Below, piece by piece: positions 1-7,519 of a stretch of DNA of 64,000 nucleotides. The stretch covers positions 186,001 to 250,000 of the forward strand of contig NZ_SJXM01000002.1 of the NCBI RefSeq assembly GCF_004336805.1, written 5' to 3'. The stretch's first letter is position 1, and every line of letters begins with the position of its first letter. The notes beneath the pieces were generated by a model, which saw only the letters and a list, made by a program, of their open reading frames with translations, did not search any database and had not been told where the DNA came from. Both the position numbers and the translations under genes were made by a program. This DNA comes from Aeromicrobium sp. IC_218. GTDB taxonomy: Bacteria > Actinomycetota > Actinomycetes > Propionibacteriales > Nocardioidaceae.

Positions 1-2292
1 GACCAGGCTGCGCAGGTAGTCGCGGACGCCGCCGAAGGTCTCGAAGTAGTCGTCCATGAGCGCCTGCGCCTCACCGGTGGTGATGCCCAGCTGCTGGCTC
101 AGGCCGTACGACGACAGCCCGTAGGCCAGGCCGTAGTTCATCGCCTTGATGCGGGCGCGCAGCCCGCCGTCGATCGCCTCGGGGTCGCGCTCGAACACCT
201 TGGCGGCCATGACCGTGTGGAAGTCCTGGCCGGAGTTGAACGCCGAGATGAGCCCGGCGTCCTCGGACAGGTGCGCCATGATGCGCATCTCGATCTGGCT
301 GTAGTCGGCGGTCAGCAGCGTCTCGTAGCCGTCGCCGACGCAGAACGCCTCACGGATGCGACGCCCGGACTCGGTGCGGATCGGGATGTTCTGCAGGTTC
401 GGGTCGGCCGAGCTGAGCCGGCCGGTGGCGGCGATCGTCTGGTAGTAGGTCGTGTGGATGCGGCCGTCGTCGGCGACGGTCTTCTGCAGGCCCTCGACGG
501 TCTGGCGCAGCCGGGTGACGTCGCGGTGGTCGAGCAGGTGGGCCAGGAACGGGTGCTCGGTCTTGACGAACAGCGACTGCAGCGCGTCGGCGTCGGTGGT
601 GTAGCCCGTCTTGGTCTTCTTGGTCTTGGGCATGCCGAGCTCCTCGAAGAGCACGACCTGCAGCTGCTTGGGCGAGCCGAGGTTCACCTCGCGGCCGATG
701 ACGTCGTACGCCTCCTGGGCCGCCACCTGCATGCGGTCGGAGAACTCGGCGTGCAGCGCGGCCAGGTGGTCGGAGTCGACCGCGATGCCGTCGCGCTCCA
801 TGACCGCGAGCACGTCGAGCAGCGGCAGCTCGACGTCGCGCAGCAGCGTCAGGGACCCCTCGGCCTCCAGCTCGGGCTGCAGCGCGCCCCACAGGTCGAG
901 CGTGGCCCGGGCCCGCTGGACCGCCCCGTCGGCGCCGGCGGTGTCGTCGTCGAAGGCCAGCTGGCCGGACGAGTCGGTGATCGTCAGCTCGCGGTGCAGG
1001 TAGCGGACGGCGAGGTCGGCGAGGTCGTACGCGCGCTGGTCGGGACGCACGAGGTACGTGGCCAGCGCGGTGTCGGCGACCAGGCCGCGCAGCGTCCAGC
1101 CCTGGGCCGCGAGGGCGTGCACCTGCCCCTTCGCGTCGTGCAGCACCTTGGGGCGCTCGGGATCGGCCAGCCACGCGGCCAGCGCGGCGTCGTCGTCGGC
1201 GCTGAGCCCCTCGACGTCGAACCACGCGGCGGTGCCGTCGGCGGTGGCCACGGCGATGCTCTCGGTGCGGGCGCCCACCGGACGCGTGACGCCCGCGACC
1301 TCGACCCCGACCGGGTCGGTGCCGGCGTGGGCGTCGAGCCAGGCGCGCAGCCCGTCGTGCGGGACGAGGGTCAGGTCGAGGTCGAGCGCCGAGCCGGCCT
1401 CGACCTCCTCGTCGGCGCCGCCGAGGTAGCTGAACAGCCGCTCGCGCAGCACCGCGAACTCGAGGGCGTCGAACACGCGGTGGATCGCCTCGCGGTCCCA
1501 CGCCGTGCTGAACGCGAGGTCGGCGGGACCGAGCGGCAGGTCGAGGTCGCGCACGAGCGCGTTGATGCGCCGGTTGCGCAGCACGTCGTCGAGGTGGTCG
1601 CGCAGCGACTGGCCGGCCTTGCCCGGCACCTTGTCGACGTCGGCGACGAGCGCCTCGAGCGTGCCGTACTGGTTGATCCACTTGGCCGCGGTCTTGGGCC
1701 CGACCCCGGGGACGCCGGGCAGGTTGTCGCTCGTCTCGCCCACGAGCGCGGCGATCTCGGGGTAGTGCTCGGGGGTGACGCCGTACTTGTCGAGCACGGC
1801 GTCGGGCGTCATGCGCGCGAGGTCGGAGACGCCCTTGCGCGGGTACAGGACGGTGGTCGTCGGCGTGACCAGCTGCAGCGCGTCGCGGTCGCCGGTGCAG
1901 ATGAGCACCTCCATGCCCGCGGCCTGGGCCTGCGTGGCGAGCGTGCCGATGATGTCGTCGGCCTCGAAGCCGTCCTTCTCGAACATGGGGATGCCGAGCG
2001 CCTCGAGCACCTCCTTGATCAAGGTGACCTGGCCCTTGAACTCGTCGGGGCTCTTGGAGCGGTTCGCCTTGTACTCGGCGTACTCGGTGGCCCGGAAGGT
2101 CTGGCGCGACACGTCGAACGCGACCGCGACGTGCGTGGGCTGCTCGTCGCGCAGCACGTTGATCAGCATCGAGGTGAAGCCGAAGACGGCGTTCGTGTGC
2201 TGGCCGGTGCTGGTCGAGAAGTTCTCGACCGGGAGGGCGAAGAAGGCGCGGTAGGCGACCGAGTGTCCGTCGATGAGCAGCAGGCGAGTCAC
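1..2292 (-). CDS. polA: DNA polymerase I (3' end cut by window edge)
   Basis: Repair and lagging-strand polymerase; 764 codons are present and the C-terminus lies outside the window. The N-terminal ~300 residues form the 5'-3' exonuclease/FEN domain (starts TRLLLIDGHSVAYRAFFAL; EADDIIGTLA; GETSDNLPGVPGVGPKTA). The middle (~310-480) corresponds to the proofreading domain but lacks the D-x-E of an active exonuclease (VGVEVAG instead). Polymerase motifs follow: TGRLSSADPNLQNIP, DYSQIEMRIMAH (near residue 664) and the O-helix KAMNYGLAYGLSSYG (near 718), with Tyr rather than Phe after Asn, as known for mycobacterial Pol I. The GTG start has no ribosome binding site, but TAGGGT lies 7 nt upstream, so the mRNA is probably leaderless. 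Confidence 0.97.
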   Translation of the reverse strand, partial: MTRLLLIDGHSVAYRAFFALPVENFSTSTGQHTNAVFGFTSMLINVLRDEQPTHVAVAFDVSRQTFRATEYAEYKANRSKSPDEFKGQVTLIKEVLEALGIPMFEKDGFEADDIIGTLATQAQAAGMEVLICTGDRDALQLVTPTTTVLYPRKGVSDLARMTPDAVLDKYGVTPEHYPEIAALVGETSDNLPGVPGVGPKTAAKWINQYGTLEALVADVDKVPGKAGQSLRDHLDDVLRNRRINALVRDLDLPLGPADLAFSTAWDREAIHRVFDALEFAVLRERLFSYLGGADEEVEAGSALDLDLTLVPHDGLRAWLDAHAGTDPVGVEVAGVTRPVGARTESIAVATADGTAAWFDVEGLSADDDAALAAWLADPERPKVLHDAKGQVHALAAQGWTLRGLVADTALATYLVRPDQRAYDLADLAVRYLHRELTITDSSGQLAFDDDTAGADGAVQRARATLDLWGALQPELEAEGSLTLLRDVELPLLDVLAVMERDGIAVDSDHLAALHAEFSDRMQVAAQEAYDVIGREVNLGSPKQLQVVLFEELGMPKTKKTKTGYTTDADALQSLFVKTEHPFLAHLLDHRDVTRLRQTVEGLQKTVADDGRIHTTYYQTIAATGRLSSADPNLQNIPIRTESGRRIREAFCVGDGYETLLTADYSQIEMRIMAHLSEDAGLISAFNSGQDFHTVMAAKVFERDPEAIDGGLRARIKAMNYGLAYGLSSYGLSQQLGITTGEAQALMDDYFETFGGVRDYLRSLV

Positions 2293-2299
2293 GGCCCCG

Positions 2300-2305
2300 A
2301 CCCTA
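2300..2305 (-). promoter_or_regulatory. Putative -10 box of leaderless polA
   Basis: TAGGGT on the minus strand ends 7 nt before the polA GTG, the spacing expected when transcription begins at the start codon. No clear -35 was seen. Assignment is inference from spacing and the lack of a Shine-Dalgarno sequence. Confidence 0.5.
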
Positions 2306-2325
2306 CCGGCCGCGGCCGACAGGCC

Positions 2326-2937
2326 TCACTCGGCGAAGCGGTGCGCCTCGCGCTCGCGGCGGCGCAGCGTGCGGCGCATCGCGATGAGGCGTCCGGTGTC
2401 GCGCGAGGCGCCCGTGCGGGTGCTCAGGCGCGACTGCAGGACGCTGGTCTGGATGGCCCGGACGGTCGCCACCTGGGCGAAGCCGAGCTTGGTCAGGTAG
2501 CGGTTGGGCTCGCGCGCGTGGGCGGGCGTCACGGCGATGACGACCTCGCAGGCGTGCTCCTCGCCGGCGTGCTCGGCGGCCGACAGCAGCGTCATCGCCA
2601 CCGAGCGGCGGCGGTAGCGCGGCGAGACGAGCAGCTCGTGCACCGTGAGCGTCCGGGTCAGGTTCAGCGGGGTGATCGTGCCGATCTGGAACATGAGGAC
2701 GCCCACGAGCTCGTCGTCGACGATCGCGACGATCATGTGCCGGCCGTCGCGCGCCAGCGTCATGCCCAGCGCCTCCTCGGCCTCCTCCAGCGACGGCTCG
2801 CGCCACAGGTTGGAGTAGGCCGCCGCCTCGATGCCCTCGGAGCGGTTCGCGGACGCGCACTCGGACCACAGCGCGACGAGCTCGGCGGCGTCGGCGAGGG
2901 TCGCCTCACGCAGGGTGACGCCGGGACGCATCGGCAC
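2326..2937 (-). CDS. GNAT family N-acetyltransferase
   Basis: A 203-residue GCN5-type acetyltransferase; the substrate cannot be told from sequence. The core reads LREATLADAAELVALW near the N-terminus, then MIVAIVDDELVGVLMF (beta strands 2-4), LTVHELLVSPRYRRRSVAMTLLSAAE (acetyl-CoA binding, with R-R-R-S in place of the usual Q/RxxGxG/A) and a C-terminal LTKLGFAQV strand. A basic tail of ~40 residues follows the fold. I chose the GTG at 2937 because GGAGG sits 8 nt upstream; an ATG two codons later is the alternative. It lies just upstream of polA on the same strand, with only ~33 bp between them, but polA seems to have its own start signal. Confidence 0.85.
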   Translation of the reverse strand: MPMRPGVTLREATLADAAELVALWSECASANRSEGIEAAAYSNLWREPSLEEAEEALGMTLARDGRHMIVAIVDDELVGVLMFQIGTITPLNLTRTLTVHELLVSPRYRRRSVAMTLLSAAEHAGEEHACEVVIAVTPAHAREPNRYLTKLGFAQVATVRAIQTSVLQSRLSTRTGASRDTGRLIAMRRTLRRREREAHRFAE

Positions 2938-3088
2938 GGGGTGGACCTCCTGGGAAGAACCGCGGGGGACGGAACGCCTCCGCGGAGGCTGGCACAGCAT
3001 ACCCGCCGCACCGTTGCGACCGGGCGGCCCGGCCACGCCGCACCCCCTCCCCCGCGGGCCCGACGCTGCTTAGTCGAACTGCAACCAA

Positions 3089-3116
3089 CTTGTTACACGT
3101 CAGGTGACGTAACAAG
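3089..3116. promoter_or_regulatory. Nested inverted repeat upstream of liv operon (putative operator)
   Basis: CTTGTTAC (3089-3096) and GTAACAAG (3109-3116) are perfect inverted arms; inside them ACGTCAGGTGACGT (3097-3110) is a second palindrome overlapping the right arm. It lies 25 bp upstream of TATGCT (3141-3146), the best -10 candidate for livH, where an activator or repressor would bind. No regulator gene is adjacent. Confidence 0.5.
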
Positions 3117-3140
3117 GGGTGCGGCGACCTGGGGCACGTC

Positions 3141-3146
3141 TATGCT
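3141..3146 (+). promoter_or_regulatory. Putative -10 box of liv operon
   Basis: TATGCT fits the actinobacterial TAnnnT -10 pattern and would give a 5' leader of roughly 48 nt before the livH GTG. The -35 region is not recognisable. Confidence 0.45.
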
Positions 3147-3200
3147 CCCAGGGACCATTCAGCGGCACGACCTGCTGCCTGAACGAACTAGGAGCCACGC

Positions 3201-4496
3201 GTGCGACTGCGACCCGCAGCTGTCCTCGCGGTTGTCCTGGGAGCCCTGGTCGTCGTCGGACTCGCCTCGCCCGCAGGGGCGGCGTCCGACGCGATCAACA
3301 TCAAGGGCACTCTCAGCGACACCCGTACCGATCCCCCCGAGCCCGTCCCCGACGTGAAGATCAGCGTCGAGATCGACGGATCCGAGGTCGCCACCGGCGT
3401 CAGCGGACCCGACGGCACCTTCGCGATCCCCGTCCCCGGCTCGCCGGACGACCTCCTCGGTCAGGACCTCACCGTCAAGCTCGACACCGACTCCCTCCCC
3501 GAGGGCACGAGCCTCACCGACGGCAAGAAGACCTCCTTCACCGTCATGGTGAAGACGAACGCCGACATCACCGTCAACTACGGCATCGGCCCCGAGGCCG
3601 ACAAGGGCCCCGGCCTGCTGCAGGAGATCGCTCAGAACAGCATCAACGGCGTCTTCCTGGGCCTGCTGCTGGCGCTCGCCGCGCTCGGCATCTCCCTGGT
3701 GTTCGGCACCACCGGCCTGACCAACTTCGCCCACGGCGAGCTGATCACGTTCGGTGCGCTGGCCGCCTACCTGCTGCAGGACGCCTTCGGCTGGAACTTC
3801 TACGCCGCGGCGCTGCTCGCGGTGATCCTGGCCGGCGTCTTCGGCCTGGCCAACGACCGCCTGCTCTGGAAGCCGCTGCGCAGCCGCGGCACCGGCCTGA
3901 TCGCGATGATGATCGTCAGCATCGGCCTGGGCATCTTCCTGCGGAACGTCTACCAGTACTTCTTCGGCGCCGACAACCACCAGTACCGCGGGGTCCCCGC
4001 CGGCGACCTGTGGAACATCGGCGGCGTGGGCATCTCGCCCAAGTCGTTCTACATCGCGGTCATCTGCGTGGTCGTGCTGATCCTGGTCTCGCTGGCCGTG
4101 ACCCGCACCCGCCTGGGCAAGGCGACCCGCGCCGTCTCGGACAACCCGGCGCTCGCCGCCTCGTCCGGCATCGACGTCAACCGCGTGATCACGACCGTCT
4201 GGATCGCCGGCGCCGCGCTGGCCGGCATGGGCGGCATCATGTGGGGCCTGCAGAACGGCTTCGACTACCAGGTGGGCAACAAGATCCTGCTGCTCACGTT
4301 CGCCGCGGTGACCCTCGGCGGCCTGGGCACGATCTGGGGCACCATGGCCGGCGCCCTGATCGTCGGGCTCCTGGTCGAGCTGTCCTCGATCGTCCTGCCG
4401 CCCGAGCTCAAGTACGTGACCGCGCTCGTCGTCCTCATCCTGATCCTGCTCGTGCGGCCCCAGGGCCTGCTGGGCCGGGCTGAGCGCGTCGGCTGA
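3201..4496 (+). CDS. livH: Branched-chain amino acid ABC transporter permease LivH with secreted N-terminal domain
   Basis: Inner-membrane permease of a Liv-type importer, 431 residues against the usual ~300. Residues 1-27 form a signal peptide (VVLGALVVVGLASPAGA). Residues ~30-125 form an exported beta-rich domain resembling carboxypeptidase-regulatory/Ig-like folds (PVPDVKISVEIDG, GVSGPDGTFAIPVPG). From ~141 the LivH permease begins (SINGVFLGLLLALAALGISL, FGTTGLTNFAHGELITFGA) and ends in the typical VLILILLVRPQGLLGRAE. The GTG start has TAGGAG 6 nt upstream. It is first in livHMGF with short gaps or overlaps throughout. Substrate specificity within the hydrophobic amino acid family is not determined. 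The extension could dock a binding protein encoded elsewhere; that is inference. Confidence 0.92.
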   Translation: MRLRPAAVLAVVLGALVVVGLASPAGAASDAINIKGTLSDTRTDPPEPVPDVKISVEIDGSEVATGVSGPDGTFAIPVPGSPDDLLGQDLTVKLDTDSLPEGTSLTDGKKTSFTVMVKTNADITVNYGIGPEADKGPGLLQEIAQNSINGVFLGLLLALAALGISLVFGTTGLTNFAHGELITFGALAAYLLQDAFGWNFYAAALLAVILAGVFGLANDRLLWKPLRSRGTGLIAMMIVSIGLGIFLRNVYQYFFGADNHQYRGVPAGDLWNIGGVGISPKSFYIAVICVVVLILVSLAVTRTRLGKATRAVSDNPALAASSGIDVNRVITTVWIAGAALAGMGGIMWGLQNGFDYQVGNKILLLTFAAVTLGGLGTIWGTMAGALIVGLLVELSSIVLPPELKYVTALVVLILILLVRPQGLLGRAERVG

Positions 4497-4512
4497 GGAA
4501 AGGAGAACACTG

Positions 4513-5511
4513 ATGAGCTGGTTCGAAGTCCTCACCAACGCGATCGAGCAGGCCGTCGGCCCGCAGGCGGTCGTCTACTGCCTGGCCGCGATCGGCCTGA
4601 ACATCCACTTCGGCTACACCGGTCTGCTGAACTTCGGTCAGGCCGCCTTCATGATGGTCGGCGGCTACGCCGTCGGCGCCCTCGTCCAGACCTGGGGCCA
4701 GAACCTCTGGCTGAGCATCCTGGTCGGCCTCCTGGCCGCGGTCGTCCTCGCCCTGATCCTGGGCGTCCCGACGCTGCGACTGCGAGCGGACTACCTGGCG
4801 ATCGCGACGATCGCCGCCGCCGAGGCGCTGCGCCAGATCCTCGGTGCCGCCAGCCTGAACGACCAGTTCGGCGGCCAGGACGGACGCTTCGGCTTCACCG
4901 AGGCGCTGCGCGACATCAACCCCATCCCCGAGGGAGGCGTGGACCTGGGCATCATCCAGTTCCGGTCCTACGACTTCTTCATCATGCTGATCGGCTGGGT
5001 GCTGGTCGCCCTGCTGTGCGTGTTCATCTACCTGCTGATGCGCAGCCCGTGGGGCCGCGTCCTCAAGGGCATCCGCGAGGACGAGGACGCCGTGCGCAGC
5101 CTCGGCAAGAACGTCTACTCGTACAAGATGCAGGCGCTCGTCCTGGGCGGCGTCATCGGCGCGATGGCCGGCATCATGAGCGGCCTGGCCACCAGCAACG
5201 TCGCGCCGTCGGACTTCGCGACCGACACGACGTTCTTCGCCTACACCGTGCTGCTCATCGGCGGCGCGGCCCGGGTGCTCGGCCCCGTCCTGGGTGCGCT
5301 GATCTTCTGGTTCTTCCTCAACGGGCTGGACCTGTTCTTCGGCAAGGCCACGAGCGGCACCGACCCCTTGATCCCCTCGGCGATCATGGACAGCAACCAG
5401 GCCAGCCTCATGCGCCTGATCGTGCTGGGCCTGGTGCTGATGCTGATCATGATCTACCGGCCGCAAGGCATCCTCGGAGACAGGCGGGAGCTGGCGATCG
5501 ATGGGCGCTGA
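4513..5511 (+). CDS. livM: Branched-chain amino acid ABC transporter permease LivM
   Basis: Second membrane subunit of the Liv importer, 332 residues, a normal length. Characteristic segments are the N-terminal LNIHFGYTGLLNFGQAAFM, the conserved ADYLAIATIAAAEALRQI in the middle, the cytoplasmic coupling loop SPWGRVLKGIREDEDAVRSLGKN that meets the ATPases, and the C-terminal MIYRPQGILGDR. AGGAAAGGAG precedes the ATG. It follows livH by 16 nt and its stop overlaps the start region of livG, so the operon is translationally tight. Confidence 0.95.
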   Translation: MSWFEVLTNAIEQAVGPQAVVYCLAAIGLNIHFGYTGLLNFGQAAFMMVGGYAVGALVQTWGQNLWLSILVGLLAAVVLALILGVPTLRLRADYLAIATIAAAEALRQILGAASLNDQFGGQDGRFGFTEALRDINPIPEGGVDLGIIQFRSYDFFIMLIGWVLVALLCVFIYLLMRSPWGRVLKGIREDEDAVRSLGKNVYSYKMQALVLGGVIGAMAGIMSGLATSNVAPSDFATDTTFFAYTVLLIGGAARVLGPVLGALIFWFFLNGLDLFFGKATSGTDPLIPSAIMDSNQASLMRLIVLGLVLMLIMIYRPQGILGDRRELAIDGR

Positions 5512-6394
5512 CACCATGAACGAGAAGCACGAGACGGCCCACGGGGGCGGCGACGTCATCCTGGTCGCCGACGGCGTGACCCGGACGTTCGGCGGCCTCA
5601 AGGCCGTCGACGTGGACCACTTCGAGATCCCGCGGGGCAAGATCACCGCGCTCATCGGACCCAACGGCGCCGGCAAGACGACGTTCTTCAACCTGCTGAC
5701 GGGCTTCGACAAGCCCGACGAGGGCAGCTGGACGTTCAACGGCCAGAGCCTGTCCGGCGTCCCGCCCTACAAGGTGGCCCGCCGCGGCATGGTCCGCACG
5801 TTCCAGCTCACCAAGGTGCTCTCGCGCCTGACGGTGATCGAGAACATGCGCCTGGGCGCCACGGGGCAGAAGGGCGAGCGGTTCCTGCCGAGCGTCCTGC
5901 GCTTCCTGTGGCAGGGCCAGGAGGACGCCAACACCGAGCGCGCGATGGACCTGCTCCGCCGGTTCAAGCTCGACGCCAAGAAGGACGACTTCGCCGGCTC
6001 GCTCTCGGGCGGCCAGCGCAAGCTGCTGGAGATGGCGCGCGCCCTCATGGTCGACCCCGAGCTGATCATGCTCGACGAGCCGATGGCCGGCGTGAACCCG
6101 GCGCTGAAGCAGTCGCTGCTGGGCCACGTGAAGTCGCTGCGCGACGAGGGCCGCACGGTCCTGTTCGTCGAGCACGACATGGACATGGTCCGCGACATCA
6201 GCGACTGGGTCGTCGTCATGGCCCAGGGCAAGATCGTCTCCCAGGGCACGCCGGACGCCGTCATGAGCGATCCTGCTGTCATCGACGCCTACCTGGGCGC
6301 CCACCACGACGCCGAGCTGACCTTCGACATGGAGTCGCAGATCGAGGCGGAGGCCGAGCAGGAGATCGCGGCCGAGACGGAGGAGAACCGCTGA
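5501..6394 (+). CDS. livG: Branched-chain amino acid ABC transporter ATP-binding protein LivG
   Basis: Cytoplasmic ATPase, 297 residues. Walker A GPNGAGKTTFF, signature LSGGQRKLLEMARALM, Walker B LIMLDEPMAGVNP and switch His in FVEHDMDMV are all present, and the LivG/BCAATP_C-type end (IDAYLGAHHD) is followed by an acidic tail of ~30 residues (MESQIEAEAEQEIAAETEE). The ATG at 5501 overlaps livM by 11 nt and has GGGAG 10 nt upstream; an in-frame ATG at 5516 is the alternative. It pairs with LivF in the Liv complex. Confidence 0.95.
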   Translation: MGADTMNEKHETAHGGGDVILVADGVTRTFGGLKAVDVDHFEIPRGKITALIGPNGAGKTTFFNLLTGFDKPDEGSWTFNGQSLSGVPPYKVARRGMVRTFQLTKVLSRLTVIENMRLGATGQKGERFLPSVLRFLWQGQEDANTERAMDLLRRFKLDAKKDDFAGSLSGGQRKLLEMARALMVDPELIMLDEPMAGVNPALKQSLLGHVKSLRDEGRTVLFVEHDMDMVRDISDWVVVMAQGKIVSQGTPDAVMSDPAVIDAYLGAHHDAELTFDMESQIEAEAEQEIAAETEENR

Positions 6395-7137
6395 TGGTCG
6401 ACTACACCAACCCCGAGGGCGCGGTCCTGCGGGCCGACGACCTGGTCGCCGGCTACCTGCCCGGCGTCAACATCCTCAACGGTGCGAGCCTGCACTGCCA
6501 CGAGGGCGAGCTGATCGGCATCATCGGGCCGAACGGCGCGGGCAAGTCGACGTTCCTCAAGTCGCTGTTCGGCCTCGTGCAGGTGCGCGAGGGCGACGTG
6601 ACGCTCAAGGGCGAGAGCATCGTCGGCAAGCGCGCCGACCAGCTCGTGTCCGCGGGCATCGGGTTCGTCCCGCAGACGAACAACGTCTTCCCGTCACTGA
6701 CCGTGGGCGAGAACCTCGAGATGGGGATGTACCTGGCTCCCAAGAAGTTCAAGGAGCGCTTCGGGTACGTCACCGACATCTTCCCGCGGCTGCTGGAGCG
6801 CAAGGACCAGCGCGCCGGCTCGCTGTCGGGCGGTGAGCGCCAGATGGTCGCCATGGGCCGCGCGCTCATGATGGACCCGTCGGTGCTGCTGCTCGACGAG
6901 CCGTCGGCCGGCCTGTCCCCCGCGCTCCAGGACGAGGTGTTCCTGCAGACCAAGAAGATCAACGCCGCCGGCGTCTCGGTCGTCATGGTCGAGCAGAACG
7001 CCCGCCGCTGCCTGCAGATCTGTGACCGCGGCTACGTCCTGGACCAGGGCAAGGACGCCCACACGGCGTCCGGTCGCGCGCTGCTCAACGACCCCAAGGT
7101 CATCGAGCTGTACCTGGGGACGCTGGCCAAGGCCTGA
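6394..7137 (+). CDS. livF: Branched-chain amino acid ABC transporter ATP-binding protein LivF
   Basis: Second ATPase of the importer, 247 residues. Walker A GPNGAGKSTFLKSL, signature LSGGERQMVAMGRALM, Walker B VLLLDEPSAGLSP and VEQNARRCLQI are intact, and the LivF-type C-terminus VIELYLGTLAKA is present. Its ATG shares one base with the livG stop (TGATG), implying coupled translation. It is the last gene of the operon and is followed 16 nt later by a strong intrinsic terminator. No periplasmic binding protein gene (livK/J) is next to the four genes, so that partner must be encoded elsewhere. Confidence 0.95.
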   Translation: MVDYTNPEGAVLRADDLVAGYLPGVNILNGASLHCHEGELIGIIGPNGAGKSTFLKSLFGLVQVREGDVTLKGESIVGKRADQLVSAGIGFVPQTNNVFPSLTVGENLEMGMYLAPKKFKERFGYVTDIFPRLLERKDQRAGSLSGGERQMVAMGRALMMDPSVLLLDEPSAGLSPALQDEVFLQTKKINAAGVSVVMVEQNARRCLQICDRGYVLDQGKDAHTASGRALLNDPKVIELYLGTLAKA

Positions 7138-7153
7138 CGCCAGTCCCCCCGGC

Positions 7154-7190
7154 GAAGGCCCCCGCACCCCTCCCGGGTGCGGGGGCCTTC
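7154..7190 (+). terminator. Intrinsic terminator of liv operon
   Basis: A perfect 16-bp GC-rich stem (7154-7169 with 7175-7190) and 5-nt loop begin 16 nt after the livF stop. There is no U-tract, as usual for high-GC actinobacteria. Confidence 0.8.
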
Positions 7191-7225
7191 CCACGTCCCC
7201 GGCCGCAGTCCCCCGTCCCGCCGCC

Positions 7226-7365
7226 TGTCACCGCCCGAGGTGGGCCACCCTCCCGCTGAGTGTCACCGTGCGAGGTGGGTCACCGTCCCGCTGAGCCTCA
7301 CCTCCCGCGGTCGGTCACCGTCCCGCTGAGCCTCACCTCCCGTGGTCGGTCACCGTCCCGCTGAG
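7226..7365. repeat. Four tandem copies of a 35-bp repeat
   Basis: Copies lie at 7226-7260, 7261-7295, 7296-7330 and 7331-7365, each ending in TCCCGCTGAG and each containing two GTCACC-like blocks around CGxGGTxGGTCACC. Copies 3 and 4 differ at a single base; copies 1 and 2 have diverged more. There are no spacers, so it is not a CRISPR array. It sits between the liv and pot terminators. Confidence 0.85.
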
Positions 7366-7424
7366 TGTGACGTTTCGGGGCTCAGAAGCCCCGTTCCACC
7401 CCCGAAACGTCACACTCAGCGGGA
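7356..7424. repeat. Perfect 25-bp inverted repeat
   Basis: Arms at 7356-7380 and 7400-7424 are exact reverse complements, separated by 19 nt. The outer end of the left arm (TCCCGCTGAG) belongs to the fourth tandem copy, and the core TGTGACGTTTCGGGG is new. It could form a cruciform or hairpin. It lacks a terminator-like position close to a stop codon, being over 200 bp from livF. Confidence 0.85.
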
Positions 7425-7461
7425 GCCGGACCGGGCATCCCGGGTGAGGGACCTGGGGACG

Positions 7462-7500
7462 CGAGAGGGCCCCCGGACGCGTCGTCCGGGGGCCCTCTCG
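7462..7500 (-). terminator. Intrinsic terminator of pot operon
   Basis: A perfect 18-bp stem (7462-7479 with 7483-7500) with a 3-nt loop lies 20 nt beyond the potC stop. Being palindromic it could also stop rightward transcription from liv. Confidence 0.8.
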
Positions 7501-7519
7501 CCGGGCCGCGTGCGCCCGG

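Larger units (their letters stand above)
7191..7461. other. Gene-free interval between liv and pot operons
   Basis: No plausible gene is seen between livF (ends 7137) and potC (ends 7520). The 382-nt interval holds the liv terminator, four 35-bp tandem repeats, a 25-bp inverted repeat and the pot terminator. Open frames here are repeat-derived and lack start signals. Confidence 0.7.

Noticed and set aside
217-3357. A 1046-codon open frame on the plus strand opposite polA
   Set aside because: It is an antisense shadow made by high GC; the protein is Val/Gly/Arg/His-rich with no domain, while the minus strand encodes a full set of Pol I motifs.
7226-7365. Tandem 35-bp units considered as a CRISPR array
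   Set aside because: Units abut with no spacers and diverge in sequence, and no cas genes are present.
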